Assembly (NCBI GenBank): GCA_030425395.1
Contig: JAUIAS010000002.1
Coordinates: 124,001 to 188,000 of the forward strand
Direction: 5' to 3'
Length of the DNA: 64,000 nucleotides
Source of the DNA: Alphaproteobacteria bacterium
Lineage (GTDB): Bacteria > Pseudomonadota > Alphaproteobacteria > Rhodobacterales > Rhodobacteraceae
Positions 62,261-64,000 of this stretch are shown in pieces. The translations under genes were made by a program, and so were the position numbers. The notes beneath the pieces were generated by a model. The model did no database searches and had not been told where the DNA came from. It worked only from the letters and a program-made list of their open reading frames with translations. Each line of letters begins with the position of its first letter. The stretch's first letter is position 1.

Positions 62261-63136
62261 ATGACAAATGTCGCCGAAGAATTGTTGGCGCTTCTGGATA
62301 TTGAACAACTCGAGGTCGACCTGTTCCGCGGCTTCGGATCGGGTGGAGAAACCAGCACACGCATCTTTGGTGGACACGTCATCGGGCAATCGTTGGCGGC
62401 GGCCTACCGCACGGTGGACAACCGTTTGTGCCATTCCCTGCATGCCTATTTCATTCGTCCGGGAAATCCCGATTTCCCGGTTGTCTATCAGGTGGACCGC
62501 GCCCGTGATGGCGGCAGCTTTACCACACGCCGTGTTGTGGCGATCCAGAACGGCAAGCAGATTTTCAATATGTCTGCCTCATTCCACGTCGATGAGGGCG
62601 GCTGGGATTTCCAGCACGACATGCCCGATGTGCAGGGGCCTGAGGGATTGGCCAACCGGGCCGAGTTGCGCGACAAATATGTCGATCAGATCCCCGAACG
62701 GCTCAAGCCCGATTTCCTGCGTCCCCGTCCCATCGAAGTGCGCGAGGTCGCTCCGCGCGATCTGTTGAACCCGGTGCCGGAGAATGATCTCAATCACATG
62801 TGGTTCCGCATGGAAGCCGCCAAGGGGCAATCGCCGCAGATGCAGCATTGCCTGTTGGCCTATGCGTCCGACATGAACCTTCTGGGGTCGTCGCTGCGCC
62901 CCCACGGGCTGACGTGGTTCACCGGCGATGTGATGTCGGCCAGTCTCGATCACGCGATGTGGTTTCACGCCCCAATCCGGTTCGAGGATTGGCATCTCTA
63001 TTCCATGGACGCGCCGTTCACGGGTGGCGGGCGCGGCTTCAACCGGGGAAAGATTTTCAATGAAAGCGGTCAGCTTGTGGCCAGCGTCGCGCAAGAAGGG
63101 CTGATCCGCCCGTTCAAACGCCGCGACAAGGGGTGA
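62261..63136 (+). CDS. tesB: Acyl-CoA thioesterase II, TesB family (291 aa)
   Basis: Double hot-dog protein: FRGFGSGGETSTRIFGGHVIGQSLAAAYRTV, SLHAYFIRPGNPDFPVVYQVDRARDGGSFTTRRV and the second-domain YASDMNLLGSSLRPHG with the catalytic Asp, then SLDHAMWFHAPIRFEDWHLY. Hydrolyses acyl-CoA to free acid and CoA, perhaps as overflow release. ATG 62261, 13 bp after the ligase. Last gene of the Liv operon. Confidence 0.93.
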   Translation: MTNVAEELLALLDIEQLEVDLFRGFGSGGETSTRIFGGHVIGQSLAAAYRTVDNRLCHSLHAYFIRPGNPDFPVVYQVDRARDGGSFTTRRVVAIQNGKQIFNMSASFHVDEGGWDFQHDMPDVQGPEGLANRAELRDKYVDQIPERLKPDFLRPRPIEVREVAPRDLLNPVPENDLNHMWFRMEAAKGQSPQMQHCLLAYASDMNLLGSSLRPHGLTWFTGDVMSASLDHAMWFHAPIRFEDWHLYSMDAPFTGGGRGFNRGKIFNESGQLVASVAQEGLIRPFKRRDKG

Positions 63137-63143
63137 TCCGGGT

Positions 63144-63170
63144 CAACGGGGCGCGGTTTGCGCCCCGTTG
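63144..63170. terminator. Perfect hairpin between convergent tesB and SDR genes
   Basis: CAACGGGGCGC (63144-63154) and GCGCCCCGTTG (63160-63170) form an 11-bp perfect stem with a five-base loop, eight bases after the tesB stop. No long T-run on either side; a shared bidirectional terminator is likely. Confidence 0.75.
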
Positions 63171-63186
63171 AAATACGTGTCTGCGG

Positions 63187-63969
63187 TTATCTGCGGTTGT
63201 CGAAGCGACCACCGTAGACGCGGTTCAGCTTGCGCATCCCGCCGATCCAGCGATCATAGTTTTCGGTCTTTTTGCGCATGTATCCCAGCACGGATTCGTG
63301 CGGCAGCACGAGGAACGTCTCGTCCCGGATGGTCTGCACGCAGGCCTCGGCCACGGGTTCGGGTTCCAGCATTCCGTCCATGGCGGCCACGCCGTCTTCG
63401 TGGCCACGGGTCATTTCGCTGCGCACCGCCTGTGGGCAGAGCACCGAGACCTTGATCCCCTGATCGCCATAAGTCAGGGCCAGCCACTCTGCCAGCCCGA
63501 CAGCGGCGTGTTTGGTCACACCGTAGGGGGCCGATCCCACCTGATTGAGAAGCCCCGCCGCCGACGCGGTATTGAGCAGATATCCGCCCCCCCGTTCGGT
63601 CATGCGCGGCACCAGATGTCGCGCGGCCCAGACATGGGCCATCACGTTGATGTCCCAGATCCGCTGCCAGTCGTCGTCAGGCACCTCAACCCCGCCCGCC
63701 ACGAGAATTCCCGCGTTCGAACAGAACAGGTCAATAGGGCCGATGTCGGCTTCGACGCTGTCAATCAGGTTGGCGATTTCTGCCTCGACGCCGACATTGA
63801 CGCCATACGCAACCCCACCGATCTGATCGGCTGTGGCCTGTGCGCCGCTTTGGTTGAGGTCAGCGCAAACAACCTTGCGCGCGCCTTCCTCGGCAAAGCG
63901 GATCGCCATGGCGCGACCGATGCCGCTTGCGGCACCCGTCACAACGATGATCTTGTCCTTGAGTTCCAT
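63187..63969 (-). CDS. SDR-family oxidoreductase (260 aa)
   Basis: Classical SDR: VVTGAASGIGRAMAIRFAEEGA (cofactor motif), CSNAGI, Ser in LLNTASAAGLLNQ and YGVTKHAAV (Tyr-x3-Lys). Asp in VVCADLNQSG after the second strand suggests NAD preference. The C-terminal EPEPVAEACVQTIRDETFLVLPHESVLGYMRKKTENYDRWIGGMRKL-type region resembles SDRs annotated with acyl-CoA metabolism. It converges with tesB and its partners would lie beyond the right edge. Function not specified. Confidence 0.88.
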   Translation of the reverse strand: MELKDKIIVVTGAASGIGRAMAIRFAEEGARKVVCADLNQSGAQATADQIGGVAYGVNVGVEAEIANLIDSVEADIGPIDLFCSNAGILVAGGVEVPDDDWQRIWDINVMAHVWAARHLVPRMTERGGGYLLNTASAAGLLNQVGSAPYGVTKHAAVGLAEWLALTYGDQGIKVSVLCPQAVRSEMTRGHEDGVAAMDGMLEPEPVAEACVQTIRDETFLVLPHESVLGYMRKKTENYDRWIGGMRKLNRVYGGRFDNRR

Positions 63970-64000
63970 GGCCGGGTCCCCCTATGTCCACATGTTGGAC

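Overview
The window reads as chromosomal DNA of a marine-type alphaproteobacterium of the Rhodobacterales (Roseobacter/Rhodobacteraceae group). The support is high GC content, dense operons with ATGA/TAATG stop-start overlaps, TRAP and Liv-type transporters, a two-subunit acetate-type symporter, pob/pca and ectoine-utilisation genes, and an intergenic repeat of the kind common in that order. I saw no rRNA, tRNA, CRISPR array, transposase or phage genes. Nearly all of it is catabolic and transport gene content.

Layout. (1) 1-7094, minus strand: an acetate operon read acs > adk > DUF4212 subunit > SSS symporter > cNMP/CBS/DUF294 protein > partial membrane protein. (2) 7626-10834, plus: a DctPQM TRAP transporter. 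(3) 11199-16304: amidase, hydroxyectoine genes eutB and eutC (eutC broken by an in-frame TAA) and a class III aminotransferase. (4) 16566-18683: alpha/beta hydrolase and an orphan LivM permease. (5) 19229-20734: class I fumarase. (6) 20882-25970: pobR/pobA, pcaCHG and a TIM-barrel amidohydrolase. (7) 26023-29257: zur-znuCB divergent from znuA, with His-rich regions in ZnuA and ZnuC. (8) 29282-33975: a complete L-threonate route (ltnD-otnK-otnC-otnI) divergent from a LacI regulator, with a perfect 18-bp operator between them. (9) 34030-43089: nitronate monooxygenase-like protein, crotonase, shikimate-dehydrogenase-like protein, uronate-dehydrogenase-like protein, DAO-type oxidoreductase, RidA, a SAF-domain oxidoreductase, a VOC protein and dusA. 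(10) 43132-63136: two divergent operons, an IclR regulator and a Liv operon that together look like one regulon. (11) 63187-63969: a lone SDR.

The most interesting block is 43132-63136. It carries two acyl-CoA dehydrogenases, a MaoC (R-specific) hydratase, a (3R)-hydroxyacyl-CoA dehydrogenase of the peroxisomal MFE-2 type, a thiolase, an ACAD10/11-type small-molecule kinase, a CoA ligase, a TesB thioesterase, a serine esterase and a five-component ABC importer. TTCCGC/GCGGAA palindromes occur both in the divergent promoter (45735-45749) and between the IclR gene and the transporter (53583-53608). I infer an inducible uptake and (3R)-type beta-oxidation system for an unidentified carboxylate, possibly a 4-hydroxy acid or lactone. 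A second regulatory link is a near copy of the threonate LacI operator (7503-7520) upstream of the TRAP transporter, which suggests that transporter may import a tetronate or related sugar acid.
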